The position numbers and the translations under genes were made by a program. Positions 10,268-20,935 of a stretch of 64,000 bases of DNA are shown here, one piece after another; the first letter of the stretch is position 1, and each line of letters starts with the position of its first letter. Below the pieces are notes generated by a model. It was not told the origin of the DNA. It did no database searches and saw only the letters and a program-made list of their open reading frames with translations. Location of the stretch: contig CP136896.1 in the NCBI GenBank assembly GCA_034359265.1, positions 19,933,501-19,997,500 of the forward strand, written 5' to 3'. The stretch comes from Canna indica. Its lineage: Eukaryota > Streptophyta > Magnoliopsida > Zingiberales > Cannaceae.

Positions 10268-11344
10268 TCACGATGACGATGGAGGATGGTCTTGATCATA
10301 TGGTGGGGTTTGGAGTGCTTGAGTGTACACCGGCGTGGACTGACTCGAGGACAATGGATCAGATGATGCCGAAGAGATGCTTGCTCCGGGATGACTTGAC
10401 ATGTTGCGTAGCATAGCATGCATCTCCGCCATCATCTGACTCTGGCGTTCCATCATCTCAGTCTGATGCGCGACTATCTCCTCTAGTGTCCTTATCCTGC
10501 TACTATGATCATAACTGGATCTGGAGGTGGACGGCCGCTCACCAGCGACCGAAGGGGTCAGTGCCCCAAGTGGCCCTAGCACGGCTCGCGCATGACCACT
10601 ATCTGCAAAGCCATATACGCGGTCATGGTCCCAGCCACCTGCGGCCTCGACCCACGCTGCTGCGTCAAAGTCCTCGGGGCTGCCACCGCGCTGCACCACC
10701 GTCTGGCTGTAGGTCTCCTACTCGAGTTTGATTTTTTGTTTAACATTTATCATAAAACTTAAATTATAAATATATAATGAATAATTTAAACAAATATATA
10801 GTTACCATAATGTATGCGGCGCGGTTGTCGATGTACTCCCCCGTCCCATGTACTCGACGGTGGGTCCGCTCAAACACTGCCATTGGGGAGGGTCGCTGGA
10901 TAGTCCCGTCATCCGACACCGTCGTCTATATTTACAAAACAAATACATTAATTAGTACACGTAGTAACAAATAAAATATATAATTAAAAGGTATACTTAC
11001 CATACGGTTCGCGTGCACTGCAAATGCAATAGAGCCGGCGGTGTGACGCGCTGCTCCCCCCGACATGCGATTTCTAGCCGCATTCCTAGAAACCTCCTGC
11101 CATCGATCCGTCGACCATATTCCCATGAGCTGGTCCCATATATCCGGAGTAATCCAATCGGGGTCGTATCCCCGAGTCTCCGCGATGTTAGTAGTCCCAG
11201 CTCGTGCCATCGCCTAGGACTGGGCCTGCCCCAGCTGCCCATTGTACCTCGCTCGGGAAATAGCCTCCCAAGCAGCGTAAATGAAGGACCTCTGGTCCTC
11301 AGCTCATGTATAGCGAGCCTGCAAAATAATAATATCAGTACCAA
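10268..11344 (-). pseudogene. CACTA second protein, Ptta/En-Spm (Transposase_24-like)
   Basis: Minus-strand exons encode a protein like the plant Ptta/En-Spm family. One part (11340-10990) has WEAISRARYNG and ends near GSIAFAVHANRM. After an intron-like gap come ERTHRRVHGTGEY (about 10880-10840) and then 10699-10268, which contains RTLEEIVAHQTEMMERQSQM, a coiled-coil-like stretch, and a Ser/Pro-rich tail. In this family the second CACTA gene supplies an accessory protein thought to bind subterminal repeats. Splice borders are suggested by TTAC/CTTACC and CCTAC near 10999 and 10714 on plus. It may be spliced and still readable, but its partner gene is truncated. Confidence 0.6.
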
Positions 11345-11353
11345 TATTAATCA

Positions 11354-12283
11354 TCATGCATGCATAAAAAAAAATAATACGTGCCTCAAACTCGCGCCAT
11401 AACATGTCGACGTGCTCACTAGGCACGTGAGACCACGTAGGACATGCCCCGTGCATGTATCCAATTGCACATTTTCTTTATAATATAAAATGCAGTTATT
11501 TTGGCACGCGTGTATTTTTTTGTACCCAAGCCCCAATTTTCTCATCAGCTTTTTAGTTTTATAAAAAGTTGGCTCAAACTTGTTATTAGTAGGCAACATT
11601 CCATTAATCAATCCTGCAATCCGATCATACGCAATCCCGCTGATATTACAATCGGCCTTGATATTTAGGAGCTGTGTTATTGCTGAAAACCTAGTGTATT
11701 TAGGACAATTCTCATACAAAGGTTCATCGGCAGCTTTCAACATCTCGTAAAATTCTGCAGCTTCTTTATTTGGCAATTCAATCTCTACCGCAGTTTGTAC
11801 TTTTGTGATATCAACCGTTGTAGTATCTGGTGGGACTGATGTCTGAGTAACTGGCCGATCAACATTATCATTCAGGTGGAATTGACCCCCAAGACTATCA
11901 AGTATCATAGTTCTATAGGGATTAGATTGACTAGATGAAGAAGCACCAGCAGAGGAAGATTCACCATATATCTGAACGACAGGATTGCTCGACGTCCCGA
12001 CTTCATGTGACTCCCCGTGACAAGTCCATAGAAAATATCTTTGTGCAAATCCTTTGCTATATAGATGCAGAGTGACAGTCTCCCGATCCAAAAATCATTC
12101 ATTCAAGCAAATGCGGCACGGACATCTGATTTTATCACCGACGCTAACGAATTTTCGATTCGAATAGGTGAAATTTAGGAAGTACGTTACGCCTAATCGA
12201 AACTCATTCGTTAAAGCTCCACGATTAAGACGTCGGTACATCCAACTTCGATCAGCCGACATGATTCTATCAATCAATGACAA
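11354..12283 (-). pseudogene. CACTA TnpD-like transposase, N-terminal part
   Basis: The start at 12283 gives MSLIDRIMSADRSWMYRRLN, then KIRCPCRICLNE. This is the transposase-associated (TAM) zinc-binding domain that opens En/Spm TnpD proteins. After a frame change the reading 12091-11354 includes CPKYTRFSAITQLLNIKA and FEPTFYKTKKLMRKLGLGY, and ends in the conserved KIHACQNNCILYYKE cysteine block. The downstream catalytic domain of this large family is absent: sequence passes straight to the Ptta-like gene. The element therefore cannot transpose itself. Confidence 0.75.
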
Positions 12284-12308
12284 TTTCTTTGGTTAATGCC
12301 TTTATGTG

Positions 12309-12547
12309 AGATTGTCCTATTCCATTCGGGATTTATGTTATTCATATTGCACTAAGTACTTCTTTTAACCACTAACATCATTCTAAATTTCGGCAGCATC
12401 TCCCTACAGTTCTCCGAATACGCATATCATCTGGGCGCGTATCGGAGAACAAGAGAGATGCTGCCGAAATTTAGAATATGTTAACGATTAAAAGAAAAAC
12501 GTATGTGCAATACAAATAACTATATTTCCAAATTATCCAATCAGAGA
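12309..12547. repeat. Long hairpin, arms about 110 bp
   Basis: The left arm (about 12309-12424) pairs with the right arm (about 12435-12547). The best stretch is ATTCTAAATTTCGGCAGCAT with its exact complement, followed by TTCTCCGA.TACGC. The loop is about 10 bp. Pairing weakens outwards but can be followed past GTTATT..TATTGCAC. It sits just upstream of the TnpD-like start codon (12283). Confidence 0.85.
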
Positions 12548-12699
12548 AAATTCAAGGATTGTACATCGTATAAAAGATCATCTACTTCTTTTACACGAAC
12601 ATACAACCCCCGAACGGATCTAAGTATTTGCTAAATCATATCCGACTCGTCGATGCGTACGTGAAACATATCAACTCGTCGGATGGATGATTATTTTCT

Positions 12700-12865
12700 A
12701 AATGTTTCGAGTCAGTTCGAGTCCATAGTGGACAATTCTGACACGATTCCAAATTAGACGATTCCGGCGGGAGTCCGAATTTGACGATTCTGACCCGAGT
12801 TCGAAGTGGACGATTCCGGCGCAAGTCCGAAGTGGACGATTCTGGCGAAAGTCCATTGAGGACTA
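12700..12865. repeat. About 31-bp tandem repeats in the CACTA
   Basis: About five degenerate units of the form GTCCGAAGTGGACGATTC plus TGGCG follow each other. They lie between the hairpin and the right subterminal region and may be part of the promoter or of protein-binding sites. Confidence 0.7.
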
Positions 12866-13830
12866 CTCCGAACTAATTAATATTTTAACTAATTAATTAA
12901 TATTAATCTATAATATTTTAACTAATTTAAATAATTAACCTATAATTATTAATCTAAAACATAATATTAATCTAACTAAATTAATAAAAAAATCATAACA
13001 ATTAATCTAAACCCTAAAAATTAATATAACAAATTAAACAATTAATTAAAAATTAAAAATATATATAAATAATATAATATAAGCATTTTCGGCGCTGGAG
13101 TCCAGTGTTCGGACACTGTGTCCGGACACTGCATAAACCATCGGCCGGTGGCCGGTGGCCGTCGATCTGCTCTAACAAGGGGCAGAGGTCGAACGGGAGG
13201 CGGCGAGAAATACCTTGAATCGAATGGGAGGTGAAGGTCGGAATCGGAGGTCAAGAATGGGGCGGCGACGGCAGCTCAGCGGCGGCAGCTCGACGGTGGC
13301 GTCGGAAGAGAGCAGCGGCGGCAGGCAGAGGAAGAGGAAGAAGGGGGTAGGTATGATCGCGTGCCCTATATAAACTTATCAGCAACGGCTCACATAGCCG
13401 TTAGAAAGCCGTTGCTGATAGGTTAATCATCAGCAACGGCTCTCTTGTCCGTTTGAACGCCATTGCTGATAATTGAATCATCGGCAATGGCTCACGTGTT
13501 CGTTACAACGCCGTTGCAGATATAACATATCTGCAACGGCTTGAGCGGCCGTAAGAACACCGTTGCAAATTAATAGCAATGGCTTGAGCAGTCGTTGCTG
13601 ATGACCGTTGCTGAAGAACCAATTTCTAGTAGTGTGCCGTAACCTTTTTTACAATCACTCAATCGCTCAATCGTGGACCATTAAATGGTCCACGTGTCAG
13701 CTCATCAACCCTTTACAAAGTAAACTAATTACAACTCAAAGTAAACTAATTACAATAAATTATTAAGCTGATAAAAGAAATCAATTATTATTTCAACTCT
13801 CTATAGTTCTAAAACACAAACCAGTATATA

Positions 13831-15105
13831 TCAATCCACCCTACCACTAGGAAACTCATCCTCAAGTTTAGAACAGGTCACTGGAGCTGCATCAGGCGGG
13901 ATGTATGGAAAAAGATCTGCTACATTGAAGATAGGTGAGATTTTGAAATCATCTGGTAGCTCCACCAAATAGGCATTGTCACCCATTACCTGTGTTATTT
14001 GATAGGGACCAATCTTTTTTGGTTGTAACTTATTATAAGTACCTGTAGGGAATCGTTCCTTCCTGAGATGAATCATGACTAAATCTCCTACCTGGTAGCT
14101 CTGAAGTCTCTTATGCCTGTCAGCAGCTGCCTTATATTTACTGTTGGCAGCTTCAATGGTAGCCTTGATCTTTTGATGTTGTTCTGAGTAATTGGTAGCA
14201 GAATTCAAATATAGCTACAGTGCTTGTTCCATGTTTAACAGACAAAAGATCTAAGGTATGGTTAGGGACTTTAGTATAAACTATGGAAAAAGGAGATTGC
14301 CCTGTAGTTCTGTTAACCATGCAGTTATATGCAAATTCAGCTTGGCGTAACATTGCATCCCAATGTTTAGGTCTATCCATAGCTAGACTTCTCAGCATAC
14401 TACCCAAAAGTCCTATTAACCACTTCAGTTTGACCATCTGTTTGTGGGTGATAGGCACTATTGAAGTTGAGTTGGGTACCAAACCTCTCCCACGGTACTC
14501 TCCAAAAATGGCTCACAAATTTTACATCCTTATATGAAGTTATGGATCTTGGAATCCCATGTAGTTTCACAATTTCCCTAAAGAAGACATTGGCAATATA
14601 ACTTGCATCAGCTGTCTTTTTACAAGCTATGAAATGGGCCATCTTAGAGAACCTGCCAACAACTACAAAGATGGAATCTACCCTTCTAGAAGTCATAGGT
14701 AGACCCAAAATGAAGTCCATTGACAAGTCTTCCCAAATTGTAGATGGCATAGGCAGAGGAGTATAAAGGCCAGTGTTCTAATGATGTCCCTTAGTTCTTT
14801 GGCAGATCATACATTTTTCCACCCAAAGTGCAATGTCTTTGCCCATTCTAGGCTAGAAATATCTATCAGTTACAAGCTTAACTGTCTTATCTTTCCCTAG
14901 ATGAGCTGCTAAACCACCTCCATGTAGTTCATCAATGATGTATTCTCTAAGGGATGTTCTGGGAATGCAAAGCCTGTTGTTCTTGTATAAGAATCCCTCT
15001 AAAATATAATAGTCCTCCACATGTTCATGAGTTACACATTTATCCCAAGTACTCTAGAAGTCTTCATCAGTTGCATACAATCTTTGAGGTGTTCAAAATT
15101 GGTAA
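13831..15105 (-). pseudogene. Gypsy integrase, second part of pol
   Basis: On the minus strand, from 14930, comes an H2C2 zinc finger ending CMICQRTKG. The DDE core follows with [20 protein letters not shown] (14726-14667), [15 protein letters not shown] and [20 protein letters not shown]. The second catalytic Asp, normally the residue after Ser in the S-D-x-D motif, is Tyr (codon 14532-14534). The C-terminal part (14208-13831) has GDLVMIHLRKERFP and FNVADLFPY, typical of Ty3/gypsy integrase tails. Frameshifts near 14400 and 14200 add to the damage. Upstream pol lies beyond the solo LTR at 15110-16661. Confidence 0.85.
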
Positions 15106-15109
15106 GACC
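15105..15109. repeat. TSD AGACC, left
   Basis: AGACC precedes the solo LTR and recurs at 16662-16666. Confidence 0.9.
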
Positions 15110-15459
15110 TGTTGGCTTTAGGTTTTCAACCTTAGCCTTAATCTCTGTTTTGATAGTTTTGATGATAACAAACATGAGACTAATGATTTCATTGAGAATA
15201 TCTTTTAGATTCCATATCAATTAGCGTTTGATGTCCTCGATCGGAAAAATTGGAGAAATCGGAAACCGAAAGAACATTGATCGTCGCGCTCGGGTTCGTC
15301 GCGGAAGTTTCTCGAAGATTGACGAGTGCACCAAAGATGCAATGGACGAGCTCAAAGATCACATGGAAAGCTCTCCAAGATGATGCTCGTTGAAAGCCGA
15401 AACCCGAAAATGAAGCGCGAAAGAAATTGGCTGAAAAATACAACTCAGCCTAAGTTCGG

Positions 15460-15815
15460 TCGACCGGGCGGTTGACCGAATAGGGTAAAGTAAATGGCAC
15501 CAGCCATTTCGGTCGACCGGTCGATCGACCGACTAGTGCCGAAATCGGGCAGTAGGCATTCGGTCGACCCGTCGATCGACCGAACATAGGAAAGAAAAAA
15601 AATGCAGCAGCTACTTCGATCGACCGGGCGATCGACCGATCTAAGCCCAAAAAGGGCAGTAGCTTGGCGGTCGACCAATCGATCGACCGACCTACGGATA
15701 GCCTCGGACGCAACTCGCGTCGGTCGACCGACTGGTCGACTGAAGAAGAAATTGCATGATCATGCGTCTGGGAAGCGATCGAATGATCGGTCGATCGGTC
15801 GGTTGACCAACCATT
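15460..15815. repeat. Palindromic GTCGACCGA cluster in U3
   Basis: Pairs such as TCGGTCGACCGGTCGATCG recur near 15462, 15509, 15559, 15617, 15668, 15719 and 15780, about 50 bp apart. Spacers often contain GCAGTAG. The cluster ends about 60 bp before the TATA box, which places it in the LTR promoter. Confidence 0.85.
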
Positions 15816-15875
15816 CGATTGGCGGTCTGCAAAGGATAAAAATCTATCCGTTGAGCTGTCGTTTCTTTAGCAGTG

Positions 15876-15883
15876 TATAAATA
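15876..15883 (+). promoter_or_regulatory. LTR TATA box
   Basis: TATAAATA in a GTGTATAAATACACC context, placed as expected for U3 of the solo LTR. Confidence 0.7.
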
Positions 15884-16684
15884 CACCCTCATATGATTCT
15901 TTTATTCTTCTTCCTTGAATCTTACAGAGTTAATTGAGCATTCAAAAGGAAGATTTAGAGCCTTCCAAAAAGATTAGTGCTTGCGCTCAATTCTTGCGGC
16001 GACAACTTCTTGCACACACTCTGTTCCTCAACTCGGAAATTGACTCGAGCTCATCCCTTCGGCGAGTTGAAGGCGCCAAAGGCTTGCAAAGGAGCTTTAA
16101 TCTTGGTTTATCTTTCCAGCTCTTTTGATTGTATCTTTTATTGTTTATTTGAACGCTTTGTTTTTATTTTTGCGTGTGAAGACCAGGTGTTTGGTCTTGA
16201 GTGTATAAGTGGTTACATGATGTTAGGTGTAAAGTCACTTTTATAAACTTAGTGTTTACTAGGATTAGTTTAGTTGTTCCTTAGGGTTGAGGTGGAAGAG
16301 GACTCTCGATAAGAAGGCGGTGACTTCCGGGTGTGGAAGTGCCTTAGGTCGAGAGTGCGTCTCTTCGGTGAAAAGTCATCTGTGTAAGGGAAACGAGAAT
16401 TAATTTAGTAAAACTAGTTTGAAAATCCTAAGCGGAGTGCTTAGGTAGTGGAGTAGGCATTGGGGCCGAACCACTATAAATCTTGTGTTTGCATTGATTT
16501 TTTATTTGCTTTAATTGTTAAATCATTTATTGCTTCCGCATATAAAATCATCGAATTGCAAATTGTCTAAGCTAATCTAAGAAATAATTAAAAGTGGATT
16601 TAGGCTAATTATTTAGTAAACATACTATTCACCTCCCTCTAATGTCGTCATTTCGCCCACAAGACCCACTTGCGTTGTTGTCAT

Positions 16685-17869
16685 TAATGAGGATCTACGA
16701 CTTAAAGCATCAACAACCTTATTATTCTTGCCACTTTTAAACTGGAAGGAGTATTGGAATTTCTAAAGGAATTCAAGCCATCTAGCATGAAGGCCATTCA
16801 ATTTCTTTTGGGATGTTAAATACTTCAAGGGTTGGTGATCACTGTTAAGCACAAAATCTTTCTGAATGAGGTAGTGACTCCAATGGTCGAAAGCTCTTAT
16901 GACTGCATAGAGTTCCAACTCATAGGTAGTTCATTTTTGTCTAGCCTCACTCAATTTTTCACTAAAGTACGCTATGGGTCTTCCCTCTTGCATCAATACT
17001 GCTCCAATGCCACTTTTAGAAGCATCAATTTCTAGTTCAAAAGTTTTATCAAAATTTGGTAAGGCTAATACTGGGGTTGTTGTTAACGTGTCTTTGAGTA
17101 TTGTGAAACTGGCTTCCTGCTCTTCACCCTAGTGAAACTAACCTTTCTTCAAACTATCAGTTAGGGCCCTGCTAGTTCATTGAAATTTCTAATAAACCTT
17201 CTGTAGAAAGTAGCTAGTCCCAAAAAACTCCTCAATTCAGTGATGTTGTTTGGTGAAGGCCACTCTATGATGGCTTGTATCTTCTTTGGGTCTGTGTGGA
17301 TGCCACTGTGACTCACAATGAAACCCAAGAATAAGAGGCTAGATGTGATCGAGGAACTCACATTTATGTATGCTGAGGTACAATTTATTTTCTCTTAACA
17401 CTTGAAAGACTACTTGTAGCTGAGACAGGTTATTAGATTCCTCTTTACGGTAGATCAGGATATCATCAAAGAACACAACCAAGAATTTCCCAATGAATGG
17501 CTTCGGCACTTGGTTCATGAGCCTCATGAAGGTACTAGGAGCATTGCACAGACCAAAGGGCATGACCAACCATTCATAGAGCTCCTCTTTGGTCTTGAAA
17601 GTTGTTTTCCATTCATCACCTGATCAAATTCTTATTTGGTGATATCAACTTTTAAGGTCTAATTTAGAAAATATCTTTGAACCTTCAAGTTTATCCAACA
17701 TATCCCCCAATCTTGGTATTGAGAATATGTACTTAACTGTGATTTTGTTGATTGCCCTACTATCAATGCACATCCTCCATGTGTTATCCTTCTTTGGGAC
17801 TAATAATGCAGGCACTGCACAGGGACTAGTGCTCTGCCTGATTAATTTCTTGCCGAGTAAGTCATCACT
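16685..17869 (-). pseudogene. Gypsy reverse transcriptase and RNase H
   Basis: On the minus strand, from 17869, the order is [20 protein letters not shown] (RT start), [20 protein letters not shown], and [10 protein letters not shown] with the catalytic DD at 17462-17467. Then come [31 protein letters not shown] (connection), and an RNase H remnant with [15 protein letters not shown] and HWSHYLIQKDFVL. It ends near VVDALSRR, just before the solo LTR. In-frame stops and shifts break it in several places. The upstream RT linker lies across the CACTA insertion at 22938-23135. Confidence 0.88.
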
Positions 17870-19134
17870 ACAATAATAATCATCATTAATAGCATGCCAT
17901 AAACGCTATCATAGGTAGTGTATAGCATCATCCGAAATGCTATCAAATCGCATGCTATATTATGTAGGGAAGTTACAATAACGTTTTAGAAATGCAATTG
18001 CAAATGCTATATGAATGTTATTTTATAATATTTTTTATTAATTATGATTAATTTGTTATCGCATTCATAACCTGCTATTACTTCTCTCTACAATAACAAT
18101 AATAGTTAGTTATTTTATATATTTATATAGTATTTTCAAACCGTTGTCCGTCACTAAAGAGAGCATTTCAAAACTATGATACAAAAATAAGCTTAATCTC
18201 AGCTTGTTGCTGTTATTAATTTTTTTTTAAATTTTTTTAATTTATTAATAATATAAGAATACATTAAATAAGTCAATATTTAAACAATATTTTTCTATTA
18301 AATCAAGAGTACATTATATAAATCCAAACTACTAAAACATAATATTAATCCAAACTTAGTAAATATCCACTAATGAATCTAAACATATATCAATATTGTC
18401 TTCTAACAATAAGGTTTCGCAAGTTTGACGTGTTCGAAACAATTGACTCGTTAATAAAAAAAAATAGCATTGACATGAAGAGCTTTTTAAACTTGTGTCT
18501 GCTGATACTTCATGATGGTCTAGTCAAATACATAATCAATACATAATCAAACTGAAACCTGCAAAATACAGACATAACATGATATTTAGTGTCAACAAGC
18601 AAATTCTACACCTTTAGCAAGTATTCTTTCAAAAATCAATAGAATCAAAATTTGAAATTGATGGCAGAAAAAAGCTTACCTCAATTGATGTGGCCACTTT
18701 CTTTTCACTAATTTTTTCATACTTTTGTTTCTTTATTCCTGCTTTTAGACCTTGCCATGGAAGACTGAAACAAAAACATGAAGGGTACAAAGCCTTTTAG
18801 TGAAGGGGACAAACATTCCTCTTGAAAAGTACATAAGAATCTATCTTAGAAATATGATAACTTGTAACGAAAATTTTATAAGATAAATATCACATCAACA
18901 AATAAAAAATAACAAACCTATTAATTTCAAACTTCAAATGCAATATTAATAACAGAAAAAACTCCAGCATATGGGTAAATCAATTATATTATACATATAA
19001 GGACTTTGAATGCACAAATTCCACTATGATTGCTCCCCATCATTACCCTTATTCACATGAAAAAAGAATAAAATCATTTATGTAAAGGATCATCTATATA
19101 GTGAACAACACTTCTATAGTGCCTATCGAACAAA

Positions 19135-19335
19135 AAGCACTGCATCTCCTGATAGTATACAATGCAACTGTACTGTAGAAACATTGGATGTAGGTATCCA
19201 TAAAAATATTTCAGACTTTCTTGCTATATCCACCCAAACTCTTACTGTATTTGGTCCTAAAAAGACATGATGAACCAAGACTTTTGGATCATTTGAAGAC
19301 CGACCTTCAGCCACTACTTCTCCTGAACCAAACAA
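19135..19335 (-). pseudogene. CACTA ORF fragment with DUF8039-like motif
   Basis: The minus strand encodes EVVAEGRSSNDPKVLVHHVF then LGPNTVRVWVDIARKSEIFL and WIPT. This follows the pattern of the domain found in plant CACTA accessory proteins: a Gly-Arg step, a short His-containing turn, LGPN.V.V.V, then FLW.PT. The reading closes at a stop near 19123 without the usual continuation, so it is partial. It supports assigning the host element to CACTA rather than another superfamily. Confidence 0.5.
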
Positions 19336-19432
19336 GAGAAGTGAGTTTTGACAGGAATATCATGAGTAAGCAATTATAGAACCATAATGAATAATGGATA
19401 GATGCCGCAAGAAGAGCTTTGTATCTGTATAC

Positions 19433-19543
19433 CAATCGAGCATTGCTCCTTATTAATCTACGATGTTCTTGAGATGTGTCTCCATCATAAACAACAACAT
19501 CTAGGTCAATATTCATGCCATTTATCATTTTCCGAGCTAAAGC
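19433..19543 (-). pseudogene. HRQ1: HRQ1-like helicase exon c
   Basis: The exon opens after TTCTTTTTAG and encodes ALARKMINGMNIDLDVVVYD then GDTSQEHRRLIRSNARL, ending at a GT donor (GTATAC). It continues exactly from the FPTK end of exon b. The YDGDT.QE.RR step and NARL are motif Ia-region features of plant HRQ1-type DEAD-box (RecQ-like) helicases. The next expected exon, with the DEAH box, is absent. Captured fragment, not a working gene. Confidence 0.75.
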
Positions 19544-19684
19544 CTAAAAAGAATTACATCAACTTTCTCAACAAAGCTAGATAACCAAAGGCGATATATA
19601 TGCTAACCGAAAGGTGCTGAAAAATTTGCTAAACATAGATAAAATGAGTCATGCTACTAAAATTGACAAGTAATACAAAAAAAC

Positions 19685-19834
19685 CTTTGTGGGGAATATA
19701 TAGAGAGCACAAGATAGCATGTTCTTTGATAGTGCTTCAAGAACTAGAATATTATAGCAAAGAGATTTGCCGCTGGAAGTTGATGTTGCCACAATAATAT
19801 TCTTCCCAGATAGGGAAGCATGTATAGATTCAGT
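19685..19834 (-). pseudogene. HRQ1: HRQ1-like helicase exon b (Walker A)
   Basis: It encodes ESIHASLSGKNIIVATSTSS then GKSLCYNILVLEALSK and ends CALYIFPTK at a GT donor. ATSTSSGKS is the Walker A / motif I of the HRQ1 family, which unwinds DNA in genome maintenance. No AG acceptor is visible just upstream, where AAACTG stands, so splicing into this exon is probably lost. Confidence 0.8.
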
Positions 19835-19928
19835 TTGGATAATTATTACATAAGAAGTTAACAGAACACAAATATTTGCTTAATAGATTAAACTAGAAAA
19901 GTCATGTATTGACACTTGCTAACTATAC

Positions 19929-20051
19929 CTGATGATTGTATAACCTGGTTATTCCAATACCTTTAAGTGCTAACCTTAATGCTTTTGTTAGATCAGTAGG
20001 GAGTTTCACATATACAGCATCTTTAGCATCTATTTGTTCCACATGTACAAT
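19929..20051 (-). pseudogene. HRQ1: HRQ1-like helicase exon a
   Basis: After a TTTCAATAG acceptor, it encodes IVHVEQIDAKDAVYVKLPTD then LTKALRLALKGIGITRLYNH and Q, followed by the donor GTATAG. This is the Q-motif region that precedes Walker A in HRQ1 proteins (a GI..LY.HQ pattern). Its frame matches exon b. Confidence 0.75.
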
Positions 20052-20149
20052 CTATTGAAAATATGGGTTCCACATCACCACAAGTCCACAACTAATTGTA
20101 CAATTTTAAATACCAAAGCACATGTGCATTGTGTCAAACGTGTCCTTGT

Positions 20150-20212
20150 TTTCCAATGCCTTTTCTGAGATGTCCAACCATTTTAGAAGGTTCCAAGATT
20201 TCTCTACCCTTG
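20150..20212 (-). pseudogene. HRQ1: HRQ1-like helicase upstream exon
   Basis: The minus strand encodes SKMVGHLRKGIGKQGH, matching the M..HLRKG.G..G stretch that immediately precedes the IVHVE segment in HRQ1 proteins. Borders are not precisely defined. Confidence 0.55.
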
Positions 20213-20813
20213 ATTATCATATAATAATGTTTGAACCAAAGACAGTATGTTACATAACATAGAAACTTCGTTGACCTAGTTTTATATTTAGCAGAAAATA
20301 AAAATCACACTTTGTTGCAATCTAATATGCTTTTTATATTTAGCAAGAAGCTAAATGGTGAATCACAAGTAATTAAACTCCATAGCTAAAATATCACCAA
20401 ATATATTGTATACTTAGTTTACAGGATCAATCTACATAAAAGACATAATAACATTAACCAACATTAATTGGACCAGAAAAATAATACCATGCAACATTTA
20501 ATATATTTCCACAACTCTGATCTAAAGGTAATACTCCTTCGATCAATTGCACAAATAATTGATGAAGGGACTTTCTTCTTAGCTGCAAATCCACATAACA
20601 TGGTAAAAAAAATTAATCACCACAACCAAGTCAAAATAAAAATAAGTACAGAGGAAAGAATGAGGCATATTCAAGCATGATCTACCTACCTGTATCTCTC
20701 ATTTCATATCGAGCATCAGAAGACTTGCATATGAAAATTGTTTTCGAACTCAAATATGCAATTGCAACCATAACTCCACCAAAAACAGATATAAACAAAA
20801 TTGTCAGCAATTA

Positions 20814-20935
20814 CCTTTGGGCAAATAATTGAAAGGAGTTCAATATCTGATGCGGAAATGTCTTCCAATCCAAATAGACTAGGCTGCTTCAATAATTCAT
20901 CTATGAATTCCCATGTCAAACATTTCTTCTCTCAC
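20814..20935 (-). pseudogene. Exon-like segment, possibly same helicase
   Basis: LTWEFIDELLKQPSLFGLED then ISASDIELLSIICPK is followed by a GTAATT donor. The position, upstream of the HRQ1-like exons and on the same strand, suggests the N-terminal region of the same gene, but I do not recognise the sequence with certainty. Confidence 0.35.

Larger units (their letters stand above)
9674..13634 (-). mobile_element. CACTA (En/Spm) transposon, deletion derivative
   Basis: It starts CACTACTGAAAT and ends ATTTCTAGTAGTG, with a 3-bp TSD TGC at 9671-9673 and 13635-13637. The intact gypsy LTR at 25031-25412 serves as the empty site. Subterminal regions (9690-10000 and 13378-13620) hold many short CAACGGC-type repeats in both orientations, the usual transposase-binding arrays. 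Inside, on the minus strand, are the N-terminal part of a TnpD-type transposase and a Ptta-type second protein. The central catalytic part is missing, so at 3,961 bp it is shorter than autonomous members and could move only if helped. Confidence 0.95.
9488..13833 (-). repeat. Gypsy 3' LTR interrupted by a CACTA
   Basis: The LTR parts are 9488-9673 and 13638-13833. Read on plus, the LTR begins TGATGCAGCAC and ends ACCAGTATATATCA. A purine-rich tract (GTGGTAGGGTGGAT on minus) at 13834-13847 is the polypurine tract. Confidence 0.93.
15110..16661 (+). mobile_element. Copia-type solo LTR (family C)
   Basis: The LTR begins TGTTGGCTTTAGG and ends CATTTCGCCCACA, is 1,552 bp long and is flanked by AGACC. 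It shares its start, its ACTATTCACC..CCCTCTA end and the AAGTGCCTTAGGTCGAGAG region with 42547-44187. A TATAAATA box lies at 15876-15883. There is no internal region, so it formed by LTR-LTR recombination inside the gypsy pol gene. Confidence 0.92.
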
